64,000 bases of DNA from Osedax fenrisi. Taxonomy: Eukaryota; Annelida; Polychaeta; Sabellida; Siboglinidae. The notes beneath the pieces were generated by a model. It worked only from the letters and a program-made list of their open reading frames with translations. It searched no databases and had not been told where the DNA came from. The stretch spans positions 31,279,045 through 31,343,044 of the forward strand of contig OZ025245.1 of NCBI GenBank assembly GCA_964019155.1. Reading direction: 5' to 3'. A program made the position numbers and the translations under genes. Shown here piece after piece: positions 1 to 13,917 of the stretch. Every line of letters starts with the position of its first letter. Positions within the stretch are counted from its first letter, which is position 1.

Positions 1-252
1 GGAGAACAACACTGCTGCAGGTTTTGTAATAATAGAATCACAGTTTAATAATGCATGTATTACAAAACATACAACCTAATATCATCATATTGTCACTTCT
101 ATAAATAAGGCTGTAACATTTATGTTCCTACAAATACTCACTAATCCACAGAATAAAGATATGAATATCTCTAATAACAGCTGTAACCTTGACCTCATTA
201 AAGAGCTCTTACTTTATTGAACATATCTGACCTTGAACACTGTAGACACACT

Positions 253-321
253 GATCTGTTAAACAACATGCGATGATTGCATGGGAACAGACACTAAAGG
301 AAGCTCTTCAGATAATTTATA
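253..321 (+). other. Possible decayed coiled-coil exon fragment
   Basis: On the plus strand a helix-like reading ending AWEQTLKEALQ can be followed up to about 321, preceded by a possible AG acceptor near 251. An in-frame TGA lies close to the start of the reading, so at best this is a partial or decayed exon. The inverted copy at about 59285-59350 keeps the same reading with one substitution. It lies upstream of the better supported exons at 671 and 1298 on the same strand. Confidence 0.25.
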
Positions 322-670
322 TAGGTTTACCTTATAGTATATCAGCTTTACCTATAATACACTATTAGTCTATCTCACACACCTACACTATCACTGTTTG
401 TTATTGTCATTACTTTTGTTACATCTTTTTATACTTATTTGATATTATATGATTAAAATAGTTAATTATTTGATATATTATGATTATAATAATGAATACA
501 TTGTATATCACTTCCCTATCACACTATGATAATAAACCATTCAATGATACTATACATGAATTCCCTGACATATTAACATTGCAAACAGAAACATGCATAA
601 ACACTACATAACTAATTACACAGAGACAAGTGACCTTCATTCTACTGCAAAGTAAGAAGACTATCCACAG

Positions 671-738
671 AGAAGCTTACAATAGCACACGAGCAGTTCA
701 GTAACCTACAACAACTGCAGAAGATAATCAGAAGCTAG
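671..738 (+). CDS. Candidate coiled-coil terminal exon
   Basis: A CAG acceptor at 668-670 is followed by an open frame that reads EKLTIAHEQFSNLQQLQK and ends in TAG at 736-738. The heptad-like spacing of hydrophobic residues suggests a short coiled coil. The copy in the other arm (58865-58932, minus strand) appears identical across the exon. No donor is seen before the stop, so it would be a last exon, or a fragment whose frame was lost. The family is not recognised. Confidence 0.4.
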
Positions 739-1297
739 CACCCTGCACTCTGTAATCACCCCTTCATATGGTCCACTAACAATGAGGTAAGTTCATCCAG
801 CTGGTGATTATAGAATATTAAATAATCAAATTGTTAAACTCAGATAAAATTCATCATATCAAAGATGTTCCTTATATCTGAGAAACAAGAATATATTCTC
901 AAAGTTGGCTAAAGACTGCCACCAGATTCCAGTAATGATGAAAGATATCCCAAACACAGCAATCTTAACACATGCGAGGTTATTTGAAGATGTCATATCA
1001 TTATACTACATTAAATACATACATTTAAAAATAATCAAGATGCATAAATCCTCTTAAGAATTAATAGTTCACTTTATTTACTATTAATATATCGCAACTT
1101 ATTATTTAATTACAAATAAGAATACTTTTATTGCGTAATGAGAATTATTATATTACAGATCACACATATCGCAGTGAAATAAGTTATTTAGTCGTTACGA
1201 TACCTCACAGATGATATTATCGATGTTATATAGTGTATTACCCAGAATGCAATAGTACATCACTGTTATTATACACTAACTTATCCACATCCCCTAG

Positions 1298-2295
1298 GTG
1301 TGAATGTAGAGGTGGCTTTCCCTAAAGAAATGTGGGATCAGCCATCTTCAGAAGTCTCCGAGATACAGAAAACTGTTAGTAAATATCCTTGTATATATAA
1401 ACTTAGGCTAGCTCAGCAGGCTAAGTCTTCATATACACATGCTGTAGGGCTTAGTTAAACCCCATACAGACCTAATAAATAGGGCTTAAATAATATAAGT
1501 GATCTTATATTATTATATATATATATATATATATTAGTGTAATATGCAATATGGTTACATATAATATGCAGATTTACTATTTAAAAGTTACCATATGAAA
1601 TAAGTACCACTATTAATTATATTTTCTATTAATAATCTATTTATAGTTCCCTATAGAGTTTATTGTTATCTACTAACTCATGGATCCTTTACATAGTATT
1701 ATATAGGTTCAGTAATCATTTCCATATTACAGTATTACATACTAATATAACATAACGTTGACCTCAGCGATACTACAATGACCTCTAGTGTAATAACATG
1801 ATCTAGCTCTCACTGAATAGTATCTCTACACACATGTGTATGTTCCATTATTGTGAAATCTCCTTTTACTATCGTTATCATATATTACTAGAGCCCTAAT
1901 TCTAGTACACCATCATTATACTACATAACCCTCCTTCTACACCCCTACTACTATGTAACATCATTAACTTCTATACCACCTCACCATATCCCTATCACCC
2001 TCAGTACTATGCTACACTCACTCACTCCATTTCAATGATATACCCACCTCCATTTCAGTGCTAAACATAGGAAGTCTATGAAGAGGTAATAGAGGAGTGA
2101 TACTACAAACACCGGTAGTCTTATTCCCTCATCGACTACATGTGCTGGCATCATTACCTAGTGAAACATAAGTTCAGCAACCAATGTCTGAATGAGGAAA
2201 CACACGACAAGGACATAGTGAAGGACACACAACTGTTGAAGGATCTAGATGTACGAGATAGAATGTGTTCCAAGATGAAGAAAGACTCGCGATAG
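1298..2295 (+). CDS. Two phase-compatible exons of an unrecognised coiled-coil protein, 3' end of a gene
   Basis: First exon 1298-1378: acceptor AG at 1296-1297, frame from 1300 reading VNVEVAFPKEMWDQPSS and on to SEIQKTV, donor GT at 1379-1380, leaving one base over. Second exon 2162-2295: acceptor AG at 2160-2161; its first two bases complete the split codon, and the frame then runs KHKFSNQCLNEETHDK to CSKMKKDSR with TAG at 2293-2295. Charged residues and leucine spacing suggest an alpha-helical or coiled-coil C terminus. The other arm carries the same two exons (57316-58305, minus strand) with one silent change in the second exon and one Glu to Asp change in the first. The 5' part of the gene is not identified. 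What is seen: splice sites, phase match, open frames. The protein's role is unknown. Confidence 0.5.
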
Positions 2296-2399
2296 TAATC
2301 AAGTAACGATGAACCCGTGAAGAAGGAATATTCTGGAAGCATTCTAGAGTTCCTAATGTATCATGTCAATGAACTATGATGCATTATGTATGTGAGGTG

Positions 2400-5300
2400 T
2401 CTACATAAAATGTGTGTCTACGTAAATGTCCAATATTGTTTAATAAAGTAATCATTAAAAATGTTTATAAATATTTATATTATTTATTACTCAATAATAT
2501 TAATAACTTATTTACTATTTATGTACTGTTAGTATATAATAGAAAAAATTGTTTGATAAAGAATGATATTTAGGATCTATATTTTGTATATCAATGATAT
2601 TTTATAAATTAACAATAGAATAAAATGAATGATAGCATAGAGATGAAAATTAAAATGTATCTAATTTAAATAAAATTTTTAATTAATAATAAGAAATATA
2701 GGCAAATATGATAGTATAAATTCATACATCTATAACTTGTTAGATACAAGTATGATTGACATTCAATACCAAATAATATGTATCTAATAAATTTGTTGTA
2801 ATACGTTTTTTTCAGTAAATAATTTAAATTAATTTGTATTTTTAAAATTACAAAATAAAAAATTGTTATATTTTTGACCATTTATTGTATTTTAATTATA
2901 AATAATTCATATGTTCTATGTATCTCCAGGTAGAGAAATATGTAAGATAACAATAGAAGTGCATCTAAAACTGTAGTGCCATATCCAATGGGAATAGTAG
3001 ATTATATTACTATTATATCCAATAAGAAAGTATATCATTCCTATACATAATTAGTGAAAATTTATAATAATTAATACTTGATATAAAATATTTACATAGT
3101 TATACATATAGATTGGTAATAACTCAAGAATATATGAGAATATTAATTAATTAAATCAAAAAGTATATTATAATCAAAATATTTGAGATTATGAAATATT
3201 GATATAATAACAAATTTATATTTTAGAATTTAATCAAATGTAAAAAAAAAGTCTAATATAAGAGTATTGAATTTACGAATTAGATTAATATAATAATCAA
3301 ATTAATTTTAAATTCCTAAATGTGTGCATACATATATATGTATATGATGACTTAACATATATATGAAACTCGAAAAGTAAAATATAGTCTAAATTGAGGA
3401 TTAAACATAAATAAATGAGATTTGTGAATTAATAACTAAATGTATGAATTTATTTAATTTGTAGAATAATATTAGATTTTTTAAAATAAAGATAATGTTA
3501 GAAATATGTTCAATATGTTCATCAAAAATAAACATTTCATTTTTAAATATGAGTCTAAAATATATTTAGCTAAAAACATAAAAATTACACTAAATTAATG
3601 TAATTAATAGTAAGGGTACAAGCTCGTATTGGGGATTACCATGTTAATTCTAGATCTAGCTAAAATACTAAGGATACTAAACTAATAAAGATAATGAAGA
3701 ATTTTTTTGTATTCAATAGATATTATTCTACTATATAAAAGTATTGACTTTATATAAATATAATTTTTTTAAAATGATGTAACAAAAATAGGTGAAATAT
3801 TTGTTATATTTTTTTATTAAAAATGTGAAGTTTATTATAATTATTTAAAAAATATAAAGTATAATATAATATCCTATAAATATTAATATAGTATTACATG
3901 TTATTTATATACAGTAAAAATTGCAGATAATAATATTAATTATCAAAGAAGTAGGCTTTTACATATGCTTACTAGGTTCAAAAAGTAAAAACTAGAGAAA
4001 ATGACATTCAAAGTTTTTTTTAAATAAATAGTATTGTCAATTTCATATGATTTTTAATTCGATTGATCTCGTAAAACACTTTATATTGATAGAAATACCA
4101 AGGACATGTCCTTGGAAATACTCTAATATAATCTAACATAATTTAAAATATTTTACAATGTGATAAATAAGATAATGAACATGGTTAATACGTAATAAAA
4201 AAAATTAGAAAATTTAAATATTATACATATTGAATGTCAGCTTGCACCTTCAAGTAATATATTATTGTGAAAAGTATGTCTACGATGATTTTATAGAGCT
4301 ATGATAATTAAATGTACTGAAAGAGTATTGATAATAATAGAAATTTTTTAATATACATTCATTATTTAATGTTGGTATACTAGACATATTAAATAACTCA
4401 TGTGTGATTGTAGAGTGCATCGAGGAAATAACCTTGAAATAAGCCATGAGTGATAACTTCATACACATTGTTTTACAATGTTTACTTATTTATACCTAAT
4501 GGCTTATAATTATGTATGATATATATCTGTATATATTTATAAATCAATATAATTACAAGTAACTAATTATATATATTTATTCTTATTTATTAATTTATAT
4601 TTTTGTAGCATATAGTTTGAAATAAAAAGTATGACATAATTTAAACCTTTACAAATCAAATTGATCAATTTAAACTTGACATATAATTATGTATTATCAT
4701 AAAAATTTACACTGCATATAAATGAATAGAATATAAATAATTATTTAATATTCATATCTTAACTAATTATTATTCTATAATATATATATTTGATAGACAA
4801 TAAAGCATACAGAACAACAATAATGGTATAATAAAGAGAACTGTGTGTGTTAATATTCTATATGAAATACTAGTGTAACAATACATCATGTTACCTGAAT
4901 ATACACATATATAATTGTTAATAATTAGAAATATGTACATTATTTACGTACTTAAATTATATATATATATTTTTACATTCAATACTTTATTAAATATGCT
5001 ATTATTATTATAATATAAAATTTCAAAATAAAAATTAATTCAGTATATTATAAATATTATAATTTATAATAATTATTAGGTTTGAATTTTTACTTTATAA
5101 TTTTAATAAATTTGTTTGTGAATTAATATATGTCATATATTTATTATGTTAAATGATGGATAGGTTATCTATATTTTCTATATTCTAATAATTATATTAA
5201 ATAATATATATAGAAGGATTCAGCTAACTCAGAATCTAATGGACAGATAAAATGTCAATGATATATTAAGTTTCTTGGATATCTAATTATGTTACATACA

Positions 5301-5640
5301 TTTCTATCTATATATCATTAAGTATATTTACATAATATTATATTTAATTTTACATTTTTATATTTATTTTTAATAATTCATGTATTATATAAAATATTAA
5401 TACACATAAATAAGATATAATAAAAAGTAGAATTTTATGAATGTAATTTAATATATATATTTATATATAATTATTAAAATATTATGGTATACATATAACA
5501 TAAAAAAATCATGTTTATAATTAAATGAACAAATACTAATATTTATAATTGTTATAAATTATATGAACAATTAGAAAAGATTATAAATAAATATATGTAA
5601 ATATATTGACAACGAAATAAATTACAATAATATAGCCGAA
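2400..5640. other. AT-rich stretch without a recognisable gene
   Basis: Nearly continuous A/T-rich sequence with short poly-A/T and AT runs. Small open frames on both strands look like chance AT-codon frames and show no splice-site or family support. It is conserved almost base for base in 53990-57240 of the other arm, which indicates recent duplication or gene conversion rather than coding constraint. Confidence 0.6.
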
Positions 5641-5699
5641 ATACATAAGTGAATTATATATGCACACACACATGTGTATATACATGAGTAATGCATTAG

Positions 5700-5835
5700 T
5701 GTTGCTTAGCTGCATTGAATACACTGCCCAGTGGTCAAGAGTGGTGCTAATGCCAATCTGTGGTAGACAATGGTGGCTGTGGACACTTTGCTGGCAGCAC
5801 CGGGGGTAGTGGAGGCTAAGGGTGATTGTTTAGGG
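5700..5835 (-). other. GC-rich island inside the arm, possible exon on the minus strand
   Basis: This roughly 130-bp stretch is clearly richer in G and C than its surroundings. On the minus strand a frame stays open for about 37 codons (reading includes TTPGAASKVSTATIVYHRLA) and ends in TAA near 5702. The same island is present, inverted, at about 53775-53910. No convincing acceptor or donor decides between an exon and a non-coding island. Confidence 0.3.
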
Positions 5836-6356
5836 TTCTGTATTATTTGATAGTTATAGGGCACTGAATATATGTTATACAATTAATATACCTATATAAT
5901 GAATCACAAAGCAAACTAGGACATTTAATAATGTAGAATATATAGCTATCCAACAATGTTTAGCATAGAGTACATAATATTTTTAACATGTGAAGGTGAA
6001 AACAGCACACGTCTTGTATTCACGTTAAGCTTAAAGGTCGTAGGTTATAATGATGAAGGTCAATATATTATACATCGTGTTTTAACTGTAAATATGTAGA
6101 GGTATGAACATATACTAATAAAGTCACATCTTTATATTCAATTTACATTTTATACCGCGATTAAATATTTGTGAAATAAAGTGCACTTTTAGTCATGACT
6201 TTAAATAAACATGTTAACTGAATATGAATTAGTTAATAATGTTAACTTTTCATAACATTAAATTAAAACTATATTACTAATGAATAATTATAATTCTAAA
6301 ATTAAGTTAATTTTAATGTACATCTTCACATAAATATTATAGGATTCAGGTGAAGT

Positions 6357-6768
<412 letters not shown>

Positions 6769-6797
6769 CAATTATTGTTCTCTAACTGTGTGGTTTG

Positions 6798-6892
6798 CAG
6801 TAAACATCACAGCAGAATGTTGTGTGGGCATGGATCAGCATGTGTTTGATGACGTCAGCTTACTAGTTTTCCCCGACAACCTAACATATAGG
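6798..6892 (+). CDS. Candidate internal exon, unrecognised protein
   Basis: Directly after the trinucleotide array, a pyrimidine-rich tract ends in a TTTGCAG acceptor near 6797. An open frame follows, reading NITAECCVGMDQHVFDDVSL and then LVFPDNLTY, and ends at an AG/GTGTGAG donor near 6892. The base composition is more balanced than the surroundings. The mix of two adjacent cysteines, an N-x-T and beta-like segments could suit an extracellular domain, but no family is recognised. The exon is absent from the right arm, and no neighbouring exon could be joined to it. Confidence 0.35.
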
Positions 6893-7529
6893 TGTGAGTG
6901 TTAACAGATAGGGTAGAGGGGGTTATAGGGTTGCTAAAGTATGTCTACATTACATAAATAGTAATACAAATATACTATGAATTAATCTAGTACGTGATAT
7001 AGATATTAATGAAAGTGGGCAATTCTGATATCTCTCACACATATAAGTACAACTAATAGGCAATAATGATAATGAAATGTAACTATATGTCACATGTCAC
7101 ACCATCTTGTCCACTTATAACCACTTATCCACTAGACTCAGATACTATGACAGCTGACAGCTCCACTAGCACACACACACGTCACAACTAAAACCTATAA
7201 CTGCAAAAGTAACATAAATAAGTGAATTTCATCATCAATATAACAATATAACTATAACAATTAAACAGCTTCAGAAGCCAACATCTCTCAAGATAATAAC
7301 ATCCGTTTATATAATATGGAAACCCACTACTTACTGCAACCCACGTCTTACTGACATACATACATTATAAGACAAAGGTCAACTTAAATGTGACCTATCC
7401 TATTACTACTACTATACACACATACACATGATTGTGTATAGTATTAACATATCTACCAGCTGTTCACTATATTCATAATTGAGGCACTGATCTGCTGATA
7501 GTTCAGAGCTACGCTGTGATTGGTCAGTA

Positions 7530-8035
7530 ACGAATCCTCTACGTGTTAAAGAGAGCAACACATGAAAGTATGTTAAGGCGTTCATAGGATATTATAAATT
7601 AACAGATTATTATTGGACTATGTTTTCTTATTAATTATACCCTTAAAATAAACCACACATTTTTTGTTAGTCTAAGGTCACACGACAGCCCTGTTAAGTT
7701 TATTAATCTAATAATCTATAATCTATTAAGCTATTAAGCTATAGGTCATGATATCTGGCTACTTTGTTGTTGTGAACGAGGCTTTACAATAACTAATCAT
7801 TATTATTACACACAAAGCTACGTGCTGCTAACCCTAATCCTGCCCTCTTGTATTTCAGTGTACGTCTTTATCTTAGAGCTTGTTTAGTGATTTATCTTCT
7901 CCTTCTGCTCCTCGATGTTGTGATGTTCACATGAGAGACCTGGTACAGAGACAGGCACTGGATCATCACCCTATGTACGGGGTTAGGGTTCTATTGTTGC
8001 TGTAGTCTATGGTAATGATGATAACGGTATTATTA
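7530..8035. repeat. Copy 1 of a three-copy exon block
   Basis: Matches 52935-53430 inverted and, from about 7725 on, 26720-27020 directly. It contains the terminal coiled-coil exon described at 7884-7939. Together with the outer arm it extends the large inverted repeat beyond the left-specific insertion. Confidence 0.9.
7884..7939 (-). CDS. Terminal coiled-coil exon, left-arm copy
   Basis: Minus-strand CAG acceptor at 7942-7940, then a frame reading LSCEHHNIEEQKEKINH with TAA at 7886-7884. It is the counterpart of 53024-53079 (plus strand) and 26882-26937 (minus strand). Here the preceding exon, seen at 52860-52932 in the right arm, is missing because the duplicated block stops at about 8035, so this copy is probably not part of an intact gene. 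Confidence 0.4.
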
Positions 8036-8639
8036 GTTTTTATTGTGGTGAATAGTATTGGTTTTTTTATTTATTATTTAAATAAGTCTTATTAATAAAT
8101 TGTTATATTGAATTTTATTTGTATTAAATACTTCTATAGATTGTTAGATATTGTTAGATATTTCGTTTATATTATATTAAAAAGTAGTATAGTATAATAT
8201 ATAAGGAATTACGAAATACGAATATATAAGTATATACAATGATTCAGTAAATTCTATCAAAATTATATTTATCTTTCGGCCAGGCTTGTTTATTAATGAA
8301 TAAATTTATATAATACACATAATCTATACAATTATTAATAATATTGATAGGGTTGTTGATTTTTGTTGTTTTTTAGATTTTTAGATTTTTTTTAAAAACG
8401 ATAAAAATCAATAACAAAGCCTTATATAATTTAAAATTAAAAGGTATAATTTATAAAATATACATAATATATACTATTATTTTTAATATTTATACTAATT
8501 TTAAATGATATAATATTGAAATTAATATATTTATCAATAATGTTATATACAATAATCAAAATAACCAAATAAACCACAAAAAACACAAATAACCATGGTT
8601 TTTTTGATCAAAAAAACTTTCAAAAAAACTGAACAACCC

Positions 8640-10353
8640 TGGAGAGAAGCCGTAATCTAATAGTTAAAGAACACTTACATAATTGGGAGTTATCTGATAA
8701 TACATTAGAGGAGTGGGACAAAAAGGAATTGAGTTATTTAATTACAATGGTGTATATGTAATAATATACATCTGGAATTGATTGATAATATTATGTATAA
8801 AGGGGATATATATTGAGAAGAGGAGAGGGCCGAGAACAGATCATAATATCTGATATTGTGAAAATAGAAGGTATAGAGAATTCAGAAAAGTAATATGAGA
8901 TTCGTTTACTAATATAGATGCACTGCTACTTTGTAGGATGGATGAAATAGAAGTGCAGGTGTATAGAATGTTATCAATAGAGTTATTAGAAAATTCATAG
9001 CATTATTCATTTTTAGCAATATTAAGTATTCCTAATATACATATGAGGTATATTAAGAGTCAATGGAGGGGAGAGAAGCTTAAGGGAAAGGGCAAATGAA
9101 ACACGGGGATTGGATGTGAGATTATTTATTTTATTAATATGAAAATACGACTTGGTTTTAAAGATTTGTAAGAAGATAAGTTTGAGCTTATGTAGTTTTC
9201 GTTTGGAAGAAACTAGTTCTGAGGAAAACCATAGAGAGTTAGAATTTACATTAATAGTTCTAGTTTTCCGAGTGGCAAATGTATCGATCAAGTAAGATAG
9301 AGTATTATTGAGTGAATCGATGGAACAAGACTGTGAAAGGAGGAGTGATTCAATTTGCGAAGCAAAATAATCATAGTCATATAATCTATAATGTATGTAG
9401 GTTTTAACTTTTTTTCCACAGAGATAGAGTGAAGAAGAACTAATCAACAAGTTATTAGAAAATGATCAGTGAATAAATCTGATTTATAACAATCAGTGAT
9501 ATACTTATAAATACTTTGAGATTTACAAAACATTAATTGTGTGATGACTAGCAATATGAGTAGGAAAAGTTAGAAATTGATGTATAGAGAGAGTCAATAA
9601 GATTTTTGAAAGTGGAATTGGGAATATATTTGATTCAAAGTGGTAGTTAAAGTCACCAAGAATAAAGATATGACTGTTATTAGATGGTGGAGTATCAACG
9701 TACAATTCATTATAGAAGGTTGTATAATCTTGTTTAGGAGGTAGATAAATAATAGTAAAGGAGTATACAGTATTCCTAATGGTTAAAGAGGTTGTCGGAC
9801 ACATAAGAGAAGGAAGGGTAGATAATAGTAAGAGTTAGCAGGTCAGAATGAATACAAACTAGTATACAAACTCCTACATCATGGCCTATTGTACGAGGTG
9901 AAATAAATAGAAATTAACATATCATGAAAGAGAGATAATATATCAGAATCGTTTGGAGATATCCATGTTTCAGTGATAGCAACTAATTTAATAGAAGAAT
10001 ATTGCATGTATGAAAATAGTAATAGTGAATTAGATCGTAGGGACCTGATAATGATGAGGGCTAGGTCTACTGAGAGTGATGTACTGTTGTTAGATTGAGA
10101 GCACATCATAGGAGGTATATCGGATAGCAATCTTTCATTAGTGCATGTTATACGTTTGGTTATGTGGAGATAATATAGGGTATAAGGGGTTAGGGGTAGT
10201 TGTAGTTTGGTAGGGTAACAAGTTAGTTATGTTTTGAGATGGTAAGAGGTCAATAGTGGCAAGGATTACATTTAGGGGTTTAGAAGATAGGGTTAAGAAT
10301 ATAAGTATATTAAGGGGATGCATCTTAGGGGTACCCTTAAGGTAACTAAACAA
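8640..10353 (-). mobile_element. LINE (non-LTR retrotransposon) relic A: endonuclease and linker
   Basis: Read on the minus strand, fragments follow the order of a CR1/L2/Jockey-type ORF2. 10130-9879 contains LVAITETWIS, the N-terminal part of an APE-type endonuclease. 9804-9523 contains FTIIYLPPKQ and the endonuclease motif ILGDFN. 9450-9022 corresponds to the endonuclease-to-RT linker (WFSSELVSSK). 9020-8640 matches the part of relic B upstream of its RT C terminus. The frames are separated by stops and shifts, and the catalytic RT core is missing. It is inactive. The copy is related to relics B (27250-29460) and C (51670-52640); each has the coiled-coil terminal exon block just downstream on the same strand. 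Confidence 0.85.
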
Positions 10354-10364
10354 GGTATAGTATA

Positions 10365-10386
10365 CATATATATATATATATATATA
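10365..10386. repeat. AT dinucleotide microsatellite
   Basis: Short (AT)n run between the LINE relic and the tandem repeat that follows. Confidence 0.9.
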
Positions 10387-10389
10387 CCC

Positions 10390-10960
10390 AGGCTACCAAA
10401 TTTATTTGAAATAACTAGGTACAGGTTATATTTCCATGGTTAGAATAGATGGTTGTTTTGTGAACATTACTGCTGTTATTACTGCTGCATAAACACTCCT
10501 TCATACCTAGTTATTTACCGGTTGCAAGGTTATCTTTACTACTTTAATTATTTGTTTTAAATAGGTGAATAGTTGGGTGTTTAAATAGGTAAATAACTAG
10601 GTACATGTTTTATTTACTCGGTTATTTTATGTAAATGACTCCTGCATAAACACTCCTTCATACCTAGTTATTTACCGGTTGCAGGTTATCTTTACTACTT
10701 TAATTATTTGTTTTAAATAGGTGAATAGTTGGGTGTTTAAATAGGTAAATAACTAGGTACATGTTTTATTTACTCGGTTATTTTATGTAAATGACTCCTG
10801 CATAAACACTCCTTCAATACCTAGTTATTAACTTGGTACCAGGTTATATTTACTGCTGTTATTTATCTTGGTACTAGGTTATACTTACTGCAGTTATTTA
10901 ACTTGCTACTAGGTTATATTTAATTCTATGTTAGCTAGATGAATAGATACATATAAAAAA
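10390..10960. repeat. Tandem repeat, unit about 157 bp
   Basis: The segment starting TGCATAAACACTCC recurs at 10486, 10643 and 10799, giving a unit of 156-157 bp with two full copies and a partial third. Shorter sub-repeats built on ACCTAGTTATT and GGTACCAGGTTAT continue to about 10960. No coding frame is supported. Confidence 0.9.
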
Positions 10961-11449
10961 ACACTGAAGCTCAAATTATTAATCATTTTTATTTATAAAT
11001 AGATTTAAACGTCACATCAGTCCTCCAAATCTGTCTTTTCAGATACCTATGGAAAAAAATAATTAATAAATATCGAAGTGAATGTGTATTATACAATAAC
11101 TAAAAATGAAACTGTCTATATTAACATCATCAAGTTTCTTTTTCCTTTATTGCCCCTTTGTTGCATTTCCTTTAGCACCTCTCCTAATCTAGGACTTTAC
11201 AGGCCTCCGAAATGTTCTTTGCATAAAGCTGATGGAAATATAATAATAATTAATAAATATTTAAGTTTTATTTATACATTATTTAAAAAATAAAATGTCT
11301 ATATTAGTAATAAATATATAAATATTGTGTAGGGATAGGTCAGTATGGTATTTGTGAATGATGTCTTTTTTAATTTTTGGAAGTTTATTTCATGTTTTAA
11401 TATTGCTTTATAGATTGTGAGAATATATTTGAATTGATATTCAACCCAT

Positions 11450-12936
11450 TACAAATACTAGTTTTGAATACATTTTTTGAATATGAAAATGTATACATTA
11501 TAATATAATGTAATAAGCATTATAATATTCATATAAATATAAGAAAATGTGTCTTATATATGAAAATATAAAAATAGATCAATATATACTATATGAAATT
11601 GTATATGAACAAATTTTATATATATATGCATTACTATGAGGAACCAAACAAATATGTTTATAAAATATACATACAAACATTATGCATTATATATGATCAC
11701 TATCAAATATTTATTATAATTATATAAATAGAATTTTTAATCAAATTGAAATTTGTAAATTTATATAACAATAGAATATATATTTTCATATTTTAATTTA
11801 GAACTCATAAATAATATAAAAATATATAAATATATACTATTAATATGTAATACTAATATGAAATTGTATATGAATAAATGTTGATCTTATATACAATCAG
11901 TATATATGATCACTATATATTATTAAATACACCAAATAATATATAAAGTATATAGTATAATATCAAATATAAATGATAATCAAATATTTATTATAATTAA
12001 ATAAAAATGTTTTACATCAATTGAAATTTGTAAATTTATATAACAATAGAATATATATGTTCATATATTAATTTAGAACTCATAAATAATATAAAAATAA
12101 ATCAATATATGAATATATGAAATTGTATATGAACAAATGTTATATATATGCATTATATATATTCACTATATATTATTAAATATAACAAATAATATATATA
12201 AAGTATATAGTATAATATCAAATATTTATTATAATTATATAAATTGAATTTTAAATTTATATAACAATAGAATATATATTTTCATATTTTAATTAAGAAC
12301 TTATTAATAATATAAAATTGTATAAATACATACTATATGAAATTGTATATGAAAAATGTTGATATTACATAAAATCAGTATATATGATCACTATATATTA
12401 TTAAATACCACAAATAATATATATAAAGTATATAGCTGTAATAGATATATAGTATAGGTATATAGGTATATAGTATAATATCAAATATAATTTATAATCA
12501 AATATTTATTAGAATTATATAAATTGAATTTTTAAATCAATTGAAATTTGTAAATTTATATAACAATAGAATATATATTTTCATATGTTAATTTAGAACT
12601 CATAAATAATATAAAAATAGATCAATATATACTATAAGAAATTGTATATGAACAAATGTTATATATATATGCATTATTAGAGAAACCAGAAAATATGTTT
12701 ATAAAATATACATACATTAAACATTATGCATTATATATGATCACTATAAGTTATACAAAAATATTTATTATAAATAAATAAATTGAATTTTTAATAAAAT
12801 TTAAATTTATATAATTTGTAAATTTACTTTACAATAGAATATAATATATTTCATATTTTAATTTACAACTCATACACAATATAAAAATAGATCAAATCAT
12901 ACTATATATATATATATATATATAGAAATATAATTG

Positions 12937-12986
<50 letters not shown>

Positions 12987-13400
12987 ATATATATGCATTA
13001 TTAAGAGTAACCAGAATATAGGTTTATAAAATATACGTTTATTAAACATTATTCATATTTAATATTATAAAATATAATAAATATAAATTATAATATCCAA
13101 TATTTATAAACAAATATTTATTATAAATATATAAATTGAAATTTGTATAATTTGTAATTTATATAATAATAGAATATAATCTCATTTTAATACAATATAT
13201 TTCATATTTTAATTTAAAACTCATAATATACAAATAGATCAATATGAAATATATTATATGAAATTATATATGAACAAATGTTGATATTATATATATTATA
13301 TATAATCAGTATATATATGCATTATTATAAGGAACCATCAAATTGGTTTATAAAATATACATTTATTAAACAGTATTCATTATACTATCTATATATTTAT
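11450..13400. repeat. Diverged AT-rich tandem array
   Basis: A phrase built around ACAATAGAATATATATTTTC followed by a CTCATAAATAATATA block recurs at about 11768, 12042, 12263, 12562, 12827 and 13162, with spacings of roughly 220-335 bp. Each unit also contains versions of a GAAATTGTATATGAA block and GATCACTATA. The array is satellite-like, with unit length varying by indels and embedded (AT)n runs (for example 12934-12981). No gene is seen. Confidence 0.8.
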
Positions 13401-13917
13401 ATATAGGATAAGGTATTAAAATAATAAATAAATAAATATATAAAGTAACTCTATCTTGTATAAGAATAAATTTGTTTTAATCAATGGGTCTACAATATAT
13501 AGCTATTTAATATTGTGACTTTAGTAATGCCAATGTATTTTTTAAAAATAGAAAATGAAATAATTGTAATATATATGTATCCATATGAATAACTATATTT
13601 AATACATATCTAATTAAAATTAATTTCTTTGACTACAAAGTATGTTCACATGGGAACAACCTTTTTTATAAAATATAATACTAATCAGTGATTAGTAATC
13701 ACTGTGATATATATATATATATCAGTGATTATATATATTGCCTAAATCTGATAATAATATATTATATTGAATATTATGAATATTATATCAACTATTATTG
13801 ACTAATAGTGTTTATTGTGAATTCATGTTTTATATAAATAGGTCATTTCCAATCATATTAATAATTATATTTGTAATATTAATTTATATAGATATAAATT
13901 ATATAGAAACTCAACAT

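Larger units (their letters stand above)
1..6155. repeat. Left arm of outer inverted repeat
   Basis: Reverse-complement match to 53455-59606, readable from the first base. The two arms are almost the same length and differ mainly by scattered single-base changes; one visible indel is about 12 bp near 55615 that is absent near 3985. The arm includes coiled-coil exons (671-738, 1298-1378, 2162-2295), a long AT-rich stretch and a GC-rich island at 5700-5830. Because the match starts at base 1, the true outer boundary is not visible here. Divergence was judged by eye, not computed. Confidence 0.95.

Noticed and set aside
2154..2342. 62-codon frame on the minus strand (and its twin at 57269-57457 on the plus strand)
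   Set aside because: It is antisense to a better supported exon (2162-2295, plus strand) that has an acceptor, a phase match and a silent change between copies.
2666..2881. 71-codon frame repeated at 56727-56942
   Set aside because: It recurs only because the whole arm is duplicated; composition is AT-codon noise (I, N, Y, L, F) with no family or splice support.
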